In this document: positions 22,183-30,443 of the stretch, piece by piece | Numbering within the stretch: the first letter of the stretch is position 1 | How the letters are laid out: the number at the start of each line of letters is the position of its first letter | Source: a virus | Length of the DNA stretch: 61,153 nucleotides | IMG/VR virus record: IMGVR_UViG_3300009788_000013 | Span: 1-61,153 of that record | Strand: one strand, 5' to 3' | Position numbers and translations under genes: made by a program | The notes under the pieces: model-generated | What the model was told of the DNA's origin: nothing | The model's database searches: none | Seen by the model: the letters and a program-made list of their open reading frames with translations, nothing else

Positions 22183-22878
22183 TTAGGCTGCTACCCCTTC
22201 GGCTATCCGTGCGAGCTTCTTATTTCTACCGGCATGAGATCTCATCTTCTGAGCCGCACCGATCGCACGATACCACCCGCAACCATCCAGATACTCGCTG
22301 AAATCACCAGGCCGCAGGTATTCGCCCGCTCGCTTCATGGCGAAGAATCGCTCATAGCGTTGTTCTACAGCAGTTCGTGCAGCTTCTACCAGATCCCAGT
22401 ACTGCTCCGCTTTGCCAGCAGCGTCGTGTGGTGTCTGCACGATCGGGATACCGCCAGCATCGACTACCACCCGCACCCAGGCTTGCGAACCATGATTGGC
22501 ACCGCCACATCGGCAGTCGCAGTTTGGCCCTCTCGCGAAAGTGCATCGGGCATCACATGGGCAGCGGTCCTCGTCACGAACTAACCGTGTCCGCTGTGTT
22601 CGCCCGAGGTATTCAATCCAACCATCACAAGCCCCACATTTCCCTTTCCGCCCGATACCCTGCTCATCGACGTACCAGGGTAACTCCTCATCGACGGTAA
22701 CGACTGACAAACAGTCATTGCAGCGATAGAAGTGGCGGGTTGTCATCTTTACTGGCGGAACGGGAGCTGCAACACTATCCTCAGTCCCCGCATCTGAAAA
22801 CAGGATGTCCAACAAGTCCTGTTGCGTGGGGCCAACTACTACTGGCCGTTTTACCTTTGCCGCGTTTACTTTTTCCAT
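22183..22878 (-). CDS. 231-aa zinc-ribbon protein, first gene of TU4
   Basis: The protein has a CNDC...CGAC zinc ribbon (about residues 53-84), then a second cysteine-dense region (CPCDARC, CDCRCGGANHG, about residues 105-130) and a helical C-terminus. It probably binds nucleic acid or nucleotides. The ATG lies at the predicted transcription start of the TTTACA/TAAAGT promoter with no leader. Function otherwise unknown. Confidence 0.6.
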   Translation of the reverse strand: MEKVNAAKVKRPVVVGPTQQDLLDILFSDAGTEDSVAAPVPPVKMTTRHFYRCNDCLSVVTVDEELPWYVDEQGIGRKGKCGACDGWIEYLGRTQRTRLVRDEDRCPCDARCTFARGPNCDCRCGGANHGSQAWVRVVVDAGGIPIVQTPHDAAGKAEQYWDLVEAARTAVEQRYERFFAMKRAGEYLRPGDFSEYLDGCGWYRAIGAAQKMRSHAGRNKKLARIAEGVAA

Positions 22879-22884
22879 ACTCTA

Positions 22885-22942
22885 ACTTTACTACATCCCT
22901 GTGTCATTGTAAAGCAAAATCGTACAATGCTAGCAAAATAAT
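22885..22942 (-). promoter_or_regulatory. TU4 promoter with 19-bp operator
   Basis: On the minus strand TTTACA (22913-22908), a 17-base spacer and TAAAGT (22890-22885) form a promoter whose start would be at the ATG (22878). Just upstream lies ACAATGCTAGCAAAATAAT on the plus strand (22924-22942). The same 19-mer occurs at the TU3 promoter and, inverted, inside the TU2 promoter. A repressor or activator binding site is likely. Confidence 0.55.
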
Positions 22943-22970
22943 TCCAAACTGCCCTGTCAACACGAATCCC

Positions 22971-23136
22971 GGGGGTACCCCCCCCCTTTCAGGTTGACGC
23001 TACAGGGGAGCTGAGGATCGCCCAGGGGAGCTTGCCTGTGCGAGGTAGACGGGAAACACTACCGAGGGGCCGAATGCCCCATACAGGCGATCCTGGGGCC
23101 TCTATCGCTATTCTGTAAGGCCCCAGGGATGGGTGA
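22971..23136 (-). terminator. Operon-boundary element (copy D), multi-hairpin
   Basis: Starting ten bases after the stop of the 23137 gene there is a 9-bp perfect hairpin, CCTGGGGCC (23092-23100) with GGCCCCAGG (23119-23127). GGGGC/GCCCC follows at about 23066-23080, and GGATCGCC/GGCGATCC pair over a longer distance. GGGAAACACTACCG matches copy E. A run of nine C (22978-22986) lies at the promoter-proximal end. No ORF fits here. Confidence 0.55.
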
Positions 23137-23655
23137 TCAGGCACCCAACAGCGTAGCCACGCGACCAGCAATCCGTACCGCCTGATCCCAGTCCCAACAT
23201 TTTGCCAGCGCGAGTACCTGGCGAATAGGCTCTTTCGGCTTCAGAGCATCCCCACGGTTAATCGCATCCACATGGATATAATATCCCTCACTCCCGCCCG
23301 TGACTGGATACACTGCAATCCAGCTAGCGCGATGGGGCCATGGCGAGTCAGCGCCAACAGATTGAACAGGCCCGTATGTGGAAGTCTCACCATAGCTGTT
23401 ATCGAATCCGTATTCATCAGGTGTGTTGCCCTCTGCTTCCAGGATTGCGTTTAGCTGCCCTAGCACGTTCCGCACGGTTCGATGATCTTCGCGTACCGTG
23501 ATCATCAATTCTGGATCAAAGTCACACTGGCGACATCTACCAGCTGCTTCCTCCCACTGCTCAAAACAGCCCATCGGTGTCTCATACCAGACTTCCGACA
23601 GGATCACTTTCGCAGCATCAATCCGGGAGCCGCTACCGGTACAAGTTACGATCAT
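23137..23655 (-). CDS. 172-aa hypothetical protein following ArdC
   Basis: The protein has an early CTGSGSRIDAA, a Cys pair (CRQCDFDPE), a helical region (DHRTVRNVLGQLNAILEAEG) and a beta-rich segment (RASWIAVYPVTGGSEGYYIHVD). It is the second and last gene of TU3 with ArdC, so it may share a role in early host takeover. No family recognised. Confidence 0.5.
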   Translation of the reverse strand: MIVTCTGSGSRIDAAKVILSEVWYETPMGCFEQWEEAAGRCRQCDFDPELMITVREDHRTVRNVLGQLNAILEAEGNTPDEYGFDNSYGETSTYGPVQSVGADSPWPHRASWIAVYPVTGGSEGYYIHVDAINRGDALKPKEPIRQVLALAKCWDWDQAVRIAGRVATLLGA

Positions 23656-23711
23656 TTCTGATCACCTCCACCCACTGCGCGCCCCCAGTCAAGCGCAGTC
23701 GGCGCGGGCGA

Positions 23712-24611
23712 TCAGGCTGCTACCGCCTTCACTGCGGCCCGCTTCTGCATCCAGTCACATGCCTGCTGCGCCTTCGATGCTGCTATAAAGATGGCCTTCT
23801 TATCGGCCTTCAGAACTCGGAGCCAGTGCTGGATGTACTGGGCGTGATCTTCCCGAGGCTCGCTGCTCAGGCCGAGGTGATTACAAGTGAAGGCCGCGCC
23901 TAACTCTGCAATCAACTCCTCAGCTGCGTAAGCGTCATCCCCGAACCGCTTTCCAAGCTGCCGATCGCATCGACTCGCCTCTGATGTCCAGTGCACTATT
24001 TCGTGCGCCAGAGTCGAGTAGTAGTCAGTATTTGAATTGAAATCATTGAATGCCGGCATCGTGATCTCATCCAGCATCTCTGAGTAGCAGGCTCGGCCCC
24101 CACCATGCTGCACCGGAGCGCCTGTAGCGGAGAAGAATTCGTCGGCCTCGGCGATGTGCTCGTTGGGCTCTTTCTCGATCCGCTCCGGTGCTTCATACCC
24201 GTCTACCTGGGCTGCGTTGAAAACTGAGTAGCCGCGCACGAATAGGAGCCGAGATCGGGACTGAACCTCTTCACTATCCTCGGCCTCATCCTTCGTCTTC
24301 GTATCGGCGAACTTCCAGAGCACTATGAGCGTGGCTTTCTCTCCCTTACGAACCTGAGCGCCTTTCGTTTTCCACTGCTTATACGTCCCCCATTCGCCGC
24401 TGTCGTAGCCCTTGGCTGCTGCTGCTGCCATCAGGCAGAGAGTGTTGATCCCTCGGTAGGGGTGCTTGCTCGTGACGTTGGCCGGGGCCATCGCCCCAGT
24501 CGAGTGCCAGGGCATCTTCCATTTGCCTACGCCGTTCTCAATCGCTGCGATGATCTGATCGGTGACTCGCTGGTAGACATCCTGTTTGCTTGCCGCGTTT
24601 CGTTGTTCCAT
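23712..24611 (-). CDS. ArdC-like antirestriction protein with zincin domain
   Basis: The 299-residue protein starts with the ArdC N-terminal domain (KQDVYQRVTDQIIAAIENG, WHSTG, NPYRGIN-like KHPYRGINTLCL). Then comes GTYKQWKTKGAQVRKGEKAT. The C-terminal metallopeptidase-like half holds HEIVHW (HExxH, about residue 200) and EELIAELGAAF. ArdC proteins bind single-stranded DNA and protect incoming DNA from restriction, which fits an early gene. The ATG coincides with the predicted start of transcription, so the mRNA may be leaderless. Confidence 0.85.
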   Translation of the reverse strand: MEQRNAASKQDVYQRVTDQIIAAIENGVGKWKMPWHSTGAMAPANVTSKHPYRGINTLCLMAAAAAKGYDSGEWGTYKQWKTKGAQVRKGEKATLIVLWKFADTKTKDEAEDSEEVQSRSRLLFVRGYSVFNAAQVDGYEAPERIEKEPNEHIAEADEFFSATGAPVQHGGGRACYSEMLDEITMPAFNDFNSNTDYYSTLAHEIVHWTSEASRCDRQLGKRFGDDAYAAEELIAELGAAFTCNHLGLSSEPREDHAQYIQHWLRVLKADKKAIFIAASKAQQACDWMQKRAAVKAVAA

Positions 24612-24617
24612 ATTTAT

Positions 24618-24675
24618 ATATTACAATATGGCTCAGGAGATGTAAAGCGAAAAACAACAATGCTAGCAAAATAAA
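24618..24675 (-). promoter_or_regulatory. TU3 (ardC) promoter with 19-bp operator
   Basis: TTTACA (24646-24641), a 17-base spacer and TAATAT (24623-24618) on the minus strand place the start at about the ardC ATG (24611). TGTAAT with a 15-base spacer is an alternative -10. The plus strand carries ACAATGCTAGCAAAATAAA at 24657-24675, the same operator as at TU4. Confidence 0.55.
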
Positions 24676-24679
24676 TCTA

Positions 24680-24775
24680 GATCGCTGAGAATCGCCCAGG
24701 GACGTTCGCCTATGGTAGGGTATGGGAAACCACTACCGAGAAGTCAGAATCGCTCTAGGAGTGATCCTAGGGGCT
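24680..24775 (-). terminator. Operon-boundary element (copy E)
   Basis: Five bases after the TerL stop there is a perfect hairpin CTAGGA-GTGA-TCCTAG (24755-24770). Next comes a GGTAG/CTACC hairpin around GGGAAACCACTACCG, then GCTGAGAATCGCCCAGGG, matching copy D along most of its length. No coding frame is visible. Confidence 0.55.
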
Positions 24776-26098
24776 CTAGCGGCGCTCGTAGCCGGACTGA
24801 TGATCATCTTTGGGGATGAACAGCGGCCCAACTACCACTGGCCGGCGACGGCGCACGAGGAGCTTTGACAGCGCGTACACCATGGCGTCTACCCGATCCG
24901 GGGATTTCCCATCAACGTGGGGCTGCCACGTGCACATCTGAGCTTCGAGCATCGGCATCGATCCGATATGGTGGATTCTTCCCTGCTCGTAGAGCATCTG
25001 GATCGGTTCAGCCCTTGCCTGTTTTCCTCTGCTCGCATGGATCAACGATATTGGCAGTTTGCCGCCCGCCCCATTGATCGTGTCGCGTACCATTTCCCCA
25101 CCCTGATTTTTTTCCGCTACGATCACATCAGCATCCCAGCTCTCATAGAGATCACGAGTCCGACGCCCCCATGCTGACGGCATCATTTTGCCGCTCGCGT
25201 CGTGCAGGATATACCCGTCCCCGTCCACGCCTTCACCCGCTACGATGATCCCTGCCTCATCCGCCCCTTCCCCGTCGCTCAGGCTCGGATCAACAGCGAT
25301 TACGATCCTCTTCAGCTCCGGGGCTTGATTCACTCGATACCGATCAATTAGGGCATTACTCCACAAGGCCCCCGGCATATCCTCTAGCAGCTCTCCAAGG
25401 AGTTCCTGCTGAGCAAGGCTCGTCCCCTCATATTGCTCGATGAACTCCGCGAAGCTCGCGCCCAGGTTCGCCAGATTCTCGTAGGTGGTTCCCCTAGTGG
25501 TGACAGTGTGAGGTGAGTCTAGGATAGCTCTCAGCTTCGGAATCGGCTTTGGTGTCGTCGCTACCATACACTGGGCCTTGCCAAGTCGCAGGGCCAACAT
25601 CAGCGTGTCCCAGAGGTTATTTGCTCCGGGGCTCGCTAGATACCGACACGCCGCCAGCTCATCGATCCATGCCCAGTGGAACTGAGGACCGCGAAGGCGC
25701 TCTGGTGTATCGCCCGAGTAGATCTTCGCCAGTGATCCATTCTTGAATTTCAATTCCCCCAATGAGCGGTTCCAGTCTGTAATCATCCCAGGAGCGAGTA
25801 CTGACAGCAGCCCAGATGATCCTTCCACACACACATCACGGGCCGAGGTAAATGTGGGTGCGACGATTGCTGCTCGCTGCTCAGGCTCACCGACTAACCG
25901 GAGAGCAGTCTCCTCAGCCCCGCTTCGGGTTTTTCCGGTTCCCCTTCCCGCTAAGAAGATCCACGTGCGCCACGGCTGTTCCGTTCGTGGGGGGAGCTGA
26001 TTCGACCTTGCCTGTAATCTCCAGCGGAGGCGGTATTTTGCCTGGGTGTCCAGGTTGCGCCAGTCCTTGCTCGGCGAAGAGTCTGGTGATCTGGGCAT
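24776..26098 (-). CDS. terL: Terminase large subunit
   Basis: This 440-residue packaging motor has the order of Terminase_6/gp17-like enzymes: RARSNQLPP-like QARSNQLPPRTEQ, then WIFLAGRGTGKTRSG (Walker A, about residue 55), AIVAPTF, FHWAWIDELAA (Walker B, about 145) and VATTPKP (motif III). The nuclease domain has VIAVDPSLS (about 265), a DADVIVAEKN acidic site and DRVDAMVYAL near the end. The start codon lies 185 bases inside the small terminase gene, but the Walker A region itself overlaps that gene, so the overlap is real or the upstream frame ends early. Confidence 0.9.
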   Translation of the reverse strand: MPRSPDSSPSKDWRNLDTQAKYRLRWRLQARSNQLPPRTEQPWRTWIFLAGRGTGKTRSGAEETALRLVGEPEQRAAIVAPTFTSARDVCVEGSSGLLSVLAPGMITDWNRSLGELKFKNGSLAKIYSGDTPERLRGPQFHWAWIDELAACRYLASPGANNLWDTLMLALRLGKAQCMVATTPKPIPKLRAILDSPHTVTTRGTTYENLANLGASFAEFIEQYEGTSLAQQELLGELLEDMPGALWSNALIDRYRVNQAPELKRIVIAVDPSLSDGEGADEAGIIVAGEGVDGDGYILHDASGKMMPSAWGRRTRDLYESWDADVIVAEKNQGGEMVRDTINGAGGKLPISLIHASRGKQARAEPIQMLYEQGRIHHIGSMPMLEAQMCTWQPHVDGKSPDRVDAMVYALSKLLVRRRRPVVVGPLFIPKDDHQSGYERR

Positions 26099-26558
26099 CT
26101 ATGTCTACCTGTCCAGCGTGAACTGTCACATCTAGTCTACCGCCAGCGTCTAGGCCCAGCAATGTGGCCCGCCTGGCTTCAGCGGCAATCACTGCCATTG
26201 CAGCTCGGATCTGCTCAGAGGGCGTCCCACTCCGAACGATCGCCATCATGTCCAGCTCAATCCGCAGGAGCCTCATGTCCATCATTTGAACGATCTGCTC
26301 TGCTGTCTCCCTGGTATGCCGGATCACGTTGTCCAACTGGCGAGTGACTCGCTGGTAAGCGGTGGATAATGAGCAGTTCTGGGTGGAGGCGATCTCCTGA
26401 AATGAGGCCCCGTCTCGGCGGTGGTTGAGGGCTTGAAGTTCCAGCTCAACCTTCGTGATCAGTTTTTCTTTGATGCGGCCCTTGACCTTGGGCTGGTTTT
26501 TCTTCTTGCCCTTATCAGCACCGGGCTTCGGCTTTGGGCTGGCTCGTTTTTTAGTCAC
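25914..26558 (-). CDS. Terminase small subunit-like protein
   Basis: The 214-residue protein has a very basic N-terminus (KKRASPKPKPGADKGKKK), an HTH-like segment (DGASFQEIASTQNCSLSTAYQRV), a helical oligomerisation region (HTRETAEQIVQMMDMRLLRIELDMM) and a polar tail. This is the usual layout of small terminases, encoded just upstream of TerL. Its last 61 codons overlap TerL in another frame. It would recognise the packaging site. Confidence 0.65.
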   Translation of the reverse strand: MTKKRASPKPKPGADKGKKKNQPKVKGRIKEKLITKVELELQALNHRRDGASFQEIASTQNCSLSTAYQRVTRQLDNVIRHTRETAEQIVQMMDMRLLRIELDMMAIVRSGTPSEQIRAAMAVIAAEARRATLLGLDAGGRLDVTVHAGQVDIDAQITRLFAEQGLAQPGHPGKIPPPLEITGKVESAPPTNGTAVAHVDLLSGKGNRKNPKRG

Positions 26559-26620
26559 TACGCCATTCCCCTAGGTATACCGGTAATAGTAGCATATACC
26601 GGATATCGTAGGGAAACGGT

Positions 26621-27130
26621 TCAATCATCGCTAGCCGATGCTAATAGCGCCATCTCCCATCGGACCTTCGGCGCTGCATCTACTTCGATGCTGTTGATGT
26701 TCCAGCGGTACTTCCTCTGTGTTCCCGCCCGATTCCCGCTTCGATCCCGTATCCGAGGCTTGGAGACGAACGCCTTTCTCCACCCAGCCGCTCTATAAAT
26801 CGTCCCAGTGTGAACTTCAAGATCCTGATACGCAATACACATCTCTCGCTCCGGGTGCGAACGGCGAAACCAGCGCACCATCCAACCGAGAAACCGCGAG
26901 GCCGTGTTTTTAGGAGCATCAGGCGCACAGGCCATTCGCCTTAGTTCAAGCCAGTGCTGCGGAAGACATCGTCCGCTTGGTGTGTTCCATAGAGCTACAG
27001 CGTAAGTGAGATCACCGCGCCGTGCGTGAAACGCAAACTGCCACGGCCCGTCTTGCACATTCGGTAGGCGTGAATGCCACAATCTGACCAGGGAGGTCGC
27101 ATGGGGCCTCGGGCAACGCTCAAAGACCAA
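26621..27130 (-). CDS. Mom-like DNA adenine modification acyltransferase
   Basis: The protein matches the Mom/GNAT-like family in LVRLWHSRLPN, GDLTYAVALWNTPSGRCLP, ELRRMACAPDAPKNTASRF and HTGTIYRAAGW. Mom converts adenines in phage DNA to a bulky carbamoylmethyl form and blocks restriction. The open frame extends to 27220, but those codons lie within the tRNA gene, so I place the start near TTG 27130; no clear ribosome binding site is seen. Phage Mu needs both Mom and Dam regulation; here the gene sits beside a methyltransferase and upstream of the terminase genes. Confidence 0.65.
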   Translation of the reverse strand: MVFERCPRPHATSLVRLWHSRLPNVQDGPWQFAFHARRGDLTYAVALWNTPSGRCLPQHWLELRRMACAPDAPKNTASRFLGWMVRWFRRSHPEREMCIAYQDLEVHTGTIYRAAGWRKAFVSKPRIRDRSGNRAGTQRKYRWNINSIEVDAAPKVRWEMALLASASDD

Positions 27131-27140
27131 ATCCCGAGCA

Positions 27141-27216
27141 TGGAGCGTGGAGGTTGGACTCGAACCACCATCCCCCGTCTGGAATAACGGGAATGCTACC
27201 CTTGCACCATCCACGC
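27141..27216 (-). tRNA. tRNA-Gly (UCC-like anticodon), atypical
   Basis: The minus strand folds as a tRNA with a perfect 7-bp acceptor stem (GCGTGGA/TCCACGC), D stem GTGC/GCAT around AAGGGTA, anticodon stem CCCGT/ACGGG, T loop TTCGAGT, discriminator T and encoded CCA. The discriminator and anticodon point to glycine. Two oddities are an eight-base anticodon loop (TATTCCAG) and one unpaired base in the T stem. It is co-directional with TU2 and lies between the methyltransferase and Mom-like genes. Confidence 0.65.
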
Positions 27217-27249
27217 TCATATACCCCTCATCTGATCCGCAACTGCTAA

Positions 27250-28254
27250 CTATTCAGCTTCGGTTTTCGTCTTGGCATCTTCCTGCCCCGATACTAGCGC
27301 GAGTTCGTATTGATCGTCTTCGCTGATGGCCTCGATCTCTACCAGATTCTTGAGCGCTTGTCGGTAGTAGCTCTCTTTGAGTTCGACACCGATCGCCCGC
27401 CGTCCATTCTTCACCGCTCCATATACCTCGGAGCCGACGCCCATGAACGGAGTCAGCATCGTTTCACCGGGATTTGACCAGAGCACCATCGCCCGGTCGA
27501 TAACGTCGAGCTGTAGCGGATGGACGTGCTTTTCATCTTCCTGATCGCGAGCTGGTTTATATTTCAGCACTCGATCAAGCCGTACATCATCCCAGAATGC
27601 CGAGGCGTACTGCCGCCATATCCAATGCGAGTAGCGATTCTCTGTCTGCTTACCAGTCCATCCTTTGTATCGCATCAGTTCAGCTGGAATCTGACGCGAT
27701 CCCGCATAACGCGTCAATCCTTTCGGATGAGCGATTGGGATCTTGTTCTCACCCTTGCACCGGAATGCCAATAGGTAATCCGCACTGGCAACTGTACATC
27801 GGGAGGAGTCGTCCACTATCGTCTTGTGAGCCAGTGATTTCATCATCGTGCGATTCCTTACGGTAAGAGGTTCTTTCCAGACGTGGTATCGAGCCACATA
27901 GCGGAATCCAATCTTCTCGTGCATTCGAATAATATCACCGGAGAAGTCTATCAGATAGTCATTCTTACCGGAGTTACTGCTCGGCACGTCGGCGCAATGG
28001 ACAAGAGTCATTCGCCCCGGCATCGTTAGTCGGAATAGCTCATTAACAACGAATCTGTAGTGTTCGAAGAATTCTCCGTAGTCGCGGCTGTTCGAGAGAT
28101 CTCGCGCCGAAGAACTGTAGTGATACAGGCCAGCGAATGGCGGTGAGTAGATCGAGAGATGGATCGATCCGTCCGGTAGAGTCGGCATCACCTCTAGGCA
28201 GTCGCCGCAATAGGCGGCATATCGATCATTAATCTTTTGATGTTTCACAGCCAT
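27250..28254 (-). CDS. DNA methyltransferase (SPPF-type, amino-group)
   Basis: The 334-residue protein carries the catalytic motif IV as YSPPFAGL (about residue 38), HCADVPS, and the SAM-binding motif I late in the chain as LTPFMGVGSEVYGAV (about 275), then RAIGVELKESYY. This order (IV before I) is that of beta-class N6-adenine or N4-cytosine methyltransferases. Its ATG overlaps the end of the helicase gene by ten bases. It may protect phage DNA from host restriction. Target sequence unknown. Confidence 0.8.
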   Translation of the reverse strand: MAVKHQKINDRYAAYCGDCLEVMPTLPDGSIHLSIYSPPFAGLYHYSSSARDLSNSRDYGEFFEHYRFVVNELFRLTMPGRMTLVHCADVPSSNSGKNDYLIDFSGDIIRMHEKIGFRYVARYHVWKEPLTVRNRTMMKSLAHKTIVDDSSRCTVASADYLLAFRCKGENKIPIAHPKGLTRYAGSRQIPAELMRYKGWTGKQTENRYSHWIWRQYASAFWDDVRLDRVLKYKPARDQEDEKHVHPLQLDVIDRAMVLWSNPGETMLTPFMGVGSEVYGAVKNGRRAIGVELKESYYRQALKNLVEIEAISEDDQYELALVSGQEDAKTKTEAE

Positions 28255-29657
28255 GTTGGCACCTCCACTTCGTTGTCATATTTCCTCCCTGTATCTACTC
28301 TCAGAGCATCGTTCATGTGAGACACCAGCGCGGTAAACATTCGATCCGCCGCCTGTGATTTGCGCCTGAGATTGTCCTTAACTCCACGTTCACCCTCAGT
28401 CACCACCAGATCCACTGTCACTTGGTTCTGTTGGCCAAACCGCCAGCAGCGCCGGACGGCCTGATAGTATTGCTCATAGCTGTGGCTGGCGAACGTCACC
28501 ACATGCGAGCAGTGTTGCCAGTTCAGGCCCCATGCTCCGATCTTCGGCTTGATGATTGCCACGCGAAGTTTACCGCTCCCGAAGTCTGTATAAATCTCTT
28601 CCTTCTCATCGTCTGGAGTAGCGCCGGCAATCTCGCGGGCCTCCGGAAGCAATCCTTTTAGGATCTTCCCCTCATCGTTGAGGTGGCACCAGATCACGGC
28701 TGGACGTTTCGTGCCAGATATTAGTTCCGCCACCATCTCACAGCGCTCCTGTATCGTTCGACGGCGCTCCTCTCGCTCTTCGTGGAAACTTCTAGCCGGT
28801 AGAGCAAACAACATTCCATCAGCCAGAGTTCTGGTCTCAACTATATGCTCGACCTCAACCAGTGGCGGGAGAATGAATCCGTCATCATCGCAACCAATAT
28901 CGGATGGCTTGCGGAGCGCTCGCGCCCACGAACATACCCAACGCCAGAACCCTTCTTCGGCATGGCCTTTGAATCGCCAGCGTTGACCAGCCCATTGCCG
29001 AGGTGCTGCGTAACCTTTCCATCTACCTTTCACATCAATGGTGTTATTGTCGTTCACGAAGAACCGATTGAGCATGTCCATATGCCCTAGCTCACCAAGG
29101 GCCTCGCTCGATGTCCCTAGCTCGATGTAATCATTAGGGGCCGCTGTCGCCGTACACAGCAAGCGATATGGCAGCGTCCTGAGAAATTCGGTAACCTGAG
29201 CTTTCCGCACACCATCGAAGTTTTTCAAGATGCTCGATTCATCGCATACCACACCCGCGAAATCGGCTGGCTCGAACATGTGCAGCTTCTCGTAGTTCGT
29301 CACCACAATACCGATAGTCGGATCCCATTCCCCATCTCGTGAGCGCTGGGCCTCAATACCGAACTTCTCAGCCTCCGTAATTGTCTGTGGACCTACCGCT
29401 AGTGGCGTTAGAATCAGGACTGGACGACCAGTCTTGCGGACAATGTTCTCAGCCCATACTAGCTGCATGGGAGTCTTACCGAGTCCGCAATCCGCGAAGA
29501 TCGCCGCCTTGCCCTTTCGGAGCGCCCAATCTACAAGGGCCTTCTGGAAGTCAAAAAGGAACTCCGGCATCCAGAGCGGATCAAATCCGGAGAACTGATC
29601 AGCCTGGGCTTTGTTATCAAGAAACTTCTGGTAATCACCGTTACTGCTCATCATCAT
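28245..29657 (-). CDS. SNF2/SF2-type helicase, methyltransferase partner
   Basis: This 470-residue protein has the helicase motifs in order: FADCGLGKTPMQL (Walker A), VVCDESSILKNF (DESS variant of DEAH, about residue 150), LLCTATAAPND (motif III), then the C-terminal lobe with VIWCHLNDEG, KIGAWGLNWQHC and YQAVRRCWRFGQ (motif VI). It is a phage type usually found beside an SPPF methyltransferase, as here. It may remodel DNA for replication or for modification. Confidence 0.8.
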   Translation of the reverse strand: MMMSSNGDYQKFLDNKAQADQFSGFDPLWMPEFLFDFQKALVDWALRKGKAAIFADCGLGKTPMQLVWAENIVRKTGRPVLILTPLAVGPQTITEAEKFGIEAQRSRDGEWDPTIGIVVTNYEKLHMFEPADFAGVVCDESSILKNFDGVRKAQVTEFLRTLPYRLLCTATAAPNDYIELGTSSEALGELGHMDMLNRFFVNDNNTIDVKGRWKGYAAPRQWAGQRWRFKGHAEEGFWRWVCSWARALRKPSDIGCDDDGFILPPLVEVEHIVETRTLADGMLFALPARSFHEEREERRRTIQERCEMVAELISGTKRPAVIWCHLNDEGKILKGLLPEAREIAGATPDDEKEEIYTDFGSGKLRVAIIKPKIGAWGLNWQHCSHVVTFASHSYEQYYQAVRRCWRFGQQNQVTVDLVVTEGERGVKDNLRRKSQAADRMFTALVSHMNDALRVDTGRKYDNEVEVPTWL

Positions 29658-29910
29658 CTCCGCGTTCCAGTTTACATAATGGCAATCCGGCGTAATGTGT
29701 TCCCTCTGTCCCTGGGAACCAGTTTGGCTCCAATTCTCTCAGGATCAATAACTCTTCCATCAGATTGTCCTCGGCTCCGCGCTTTGCACCTTCGCAATCA
29801 CCGAGCCATTCTGGATAGTTCCGGAATGCTCGGATGTAGTCGCCACACTTCTGCTGGTTCTTTCTTGCGTCCTCAAGATCGCTTATCAGCTTTGATTTTC
29901 GTCTTGGCAT
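29641..29910 (-). CDS. 89-aa hypothetical protein
   Basis: The protein begins with a basic helix (MPRRKSKLISDLEDARKNQQKC) and has a Trp/Tyr-containing middle (YPEWLGDCEGAKRGAED) and acidic end. It overlaps the nuclease and helicase genes. No family recognised. Confidence 0.5.
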   Translation of the reverse strand: MPRRKSKLISDLEDARKNQQKCGDYIRAFRNYPEWLGDCEGAKRGAEDNLMEELLILRELEPNWFPGTEGTHYAGLPLCKLERGDDDEQ

Positions 29911-30443
29911 CTAACTCCTGTAATCGTGGAAAGATCGATGATATCAGACAGTGGACAAATGAGGCTCAGCTCATCATATGAAAAGAACACCATCCCATCC
30001 TTCCCCATCTTGTCGCCGAGGTATAGTCTATGATGGCCGGGCCGGGCTAGTAGTGACAGCAGCCCGCGCCGAAGCTCGTTCTCCTGGCCATGCGCGAAAA
30101 CGATCCAAGTCGCTATCCCAGTGGCTTGCTCTACCTGTTGGTAGTGTTCCCATAGGCGCTTATTAATTCCAGTTTCTCGTCGCTGTACCACCCGCGTCCA
30201 ATCGCACCGCTCTTTGTATTTCACCTCACACCATCGAATCAAGCCGTTTTTAGCGCACAGTAAATCAGGGCAGATCAATGAGTCCTCGGATTCGCGGGCT
30301 GTCAGCTTCGGTGGCTTGCCCTCACCGAGCCCGCTGTAATCATAGACTGGTAGAATCAGCCAACCACGCATCATTAGATATGCAGCCACTGCTATTTCCA
30401 CTAGCCTCCCCAGCTCCAGCCTATCTTTAAATATGCGCTTCAA
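29886..30443 (-). CDS. PD-(D/E)XK-type nuclease-like protein
   Basis: The 185-residue protein has an N-terminal helix (LGRLVEIAVAAYLMMRGW), a strand ending at SLICPDLLCAKNGLIRWCEVKYK, which supplies the D and ExK of a PD-(D/E)XK site (about residues 60-78), and later VFAHGQENEL. This is the Hjc/VRR-NUC-like layout. It may cut branched or foreign DNA. It lies among the helicase and methyltransferase genes. Confidence 0.55.
   Translation of the reverse strand: MKRIFKDRLELGRLVEIAVAAYLMMRGWLILPVYDYSGLGEGKPPKLTARESEDSLICPDLLCAKNGLIRWCEVKYKERCDWTRVVQRRETGINKRLWEHYQQVEQATGIATWIVFAHGQENELRRGLLSLLARPGHHRLYLGDKMGKDGMVFFSYDELSLICPLSDIIDLSTITGVRCQDENQS

Noticed and set aside
22950-22960. Perfect TTGACA on the minus strand upstream of TU4
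   Set aside because: No acceptable -10 box lies 16-18 bases downstream. The TTTACA promoter nearer the gene fits better.
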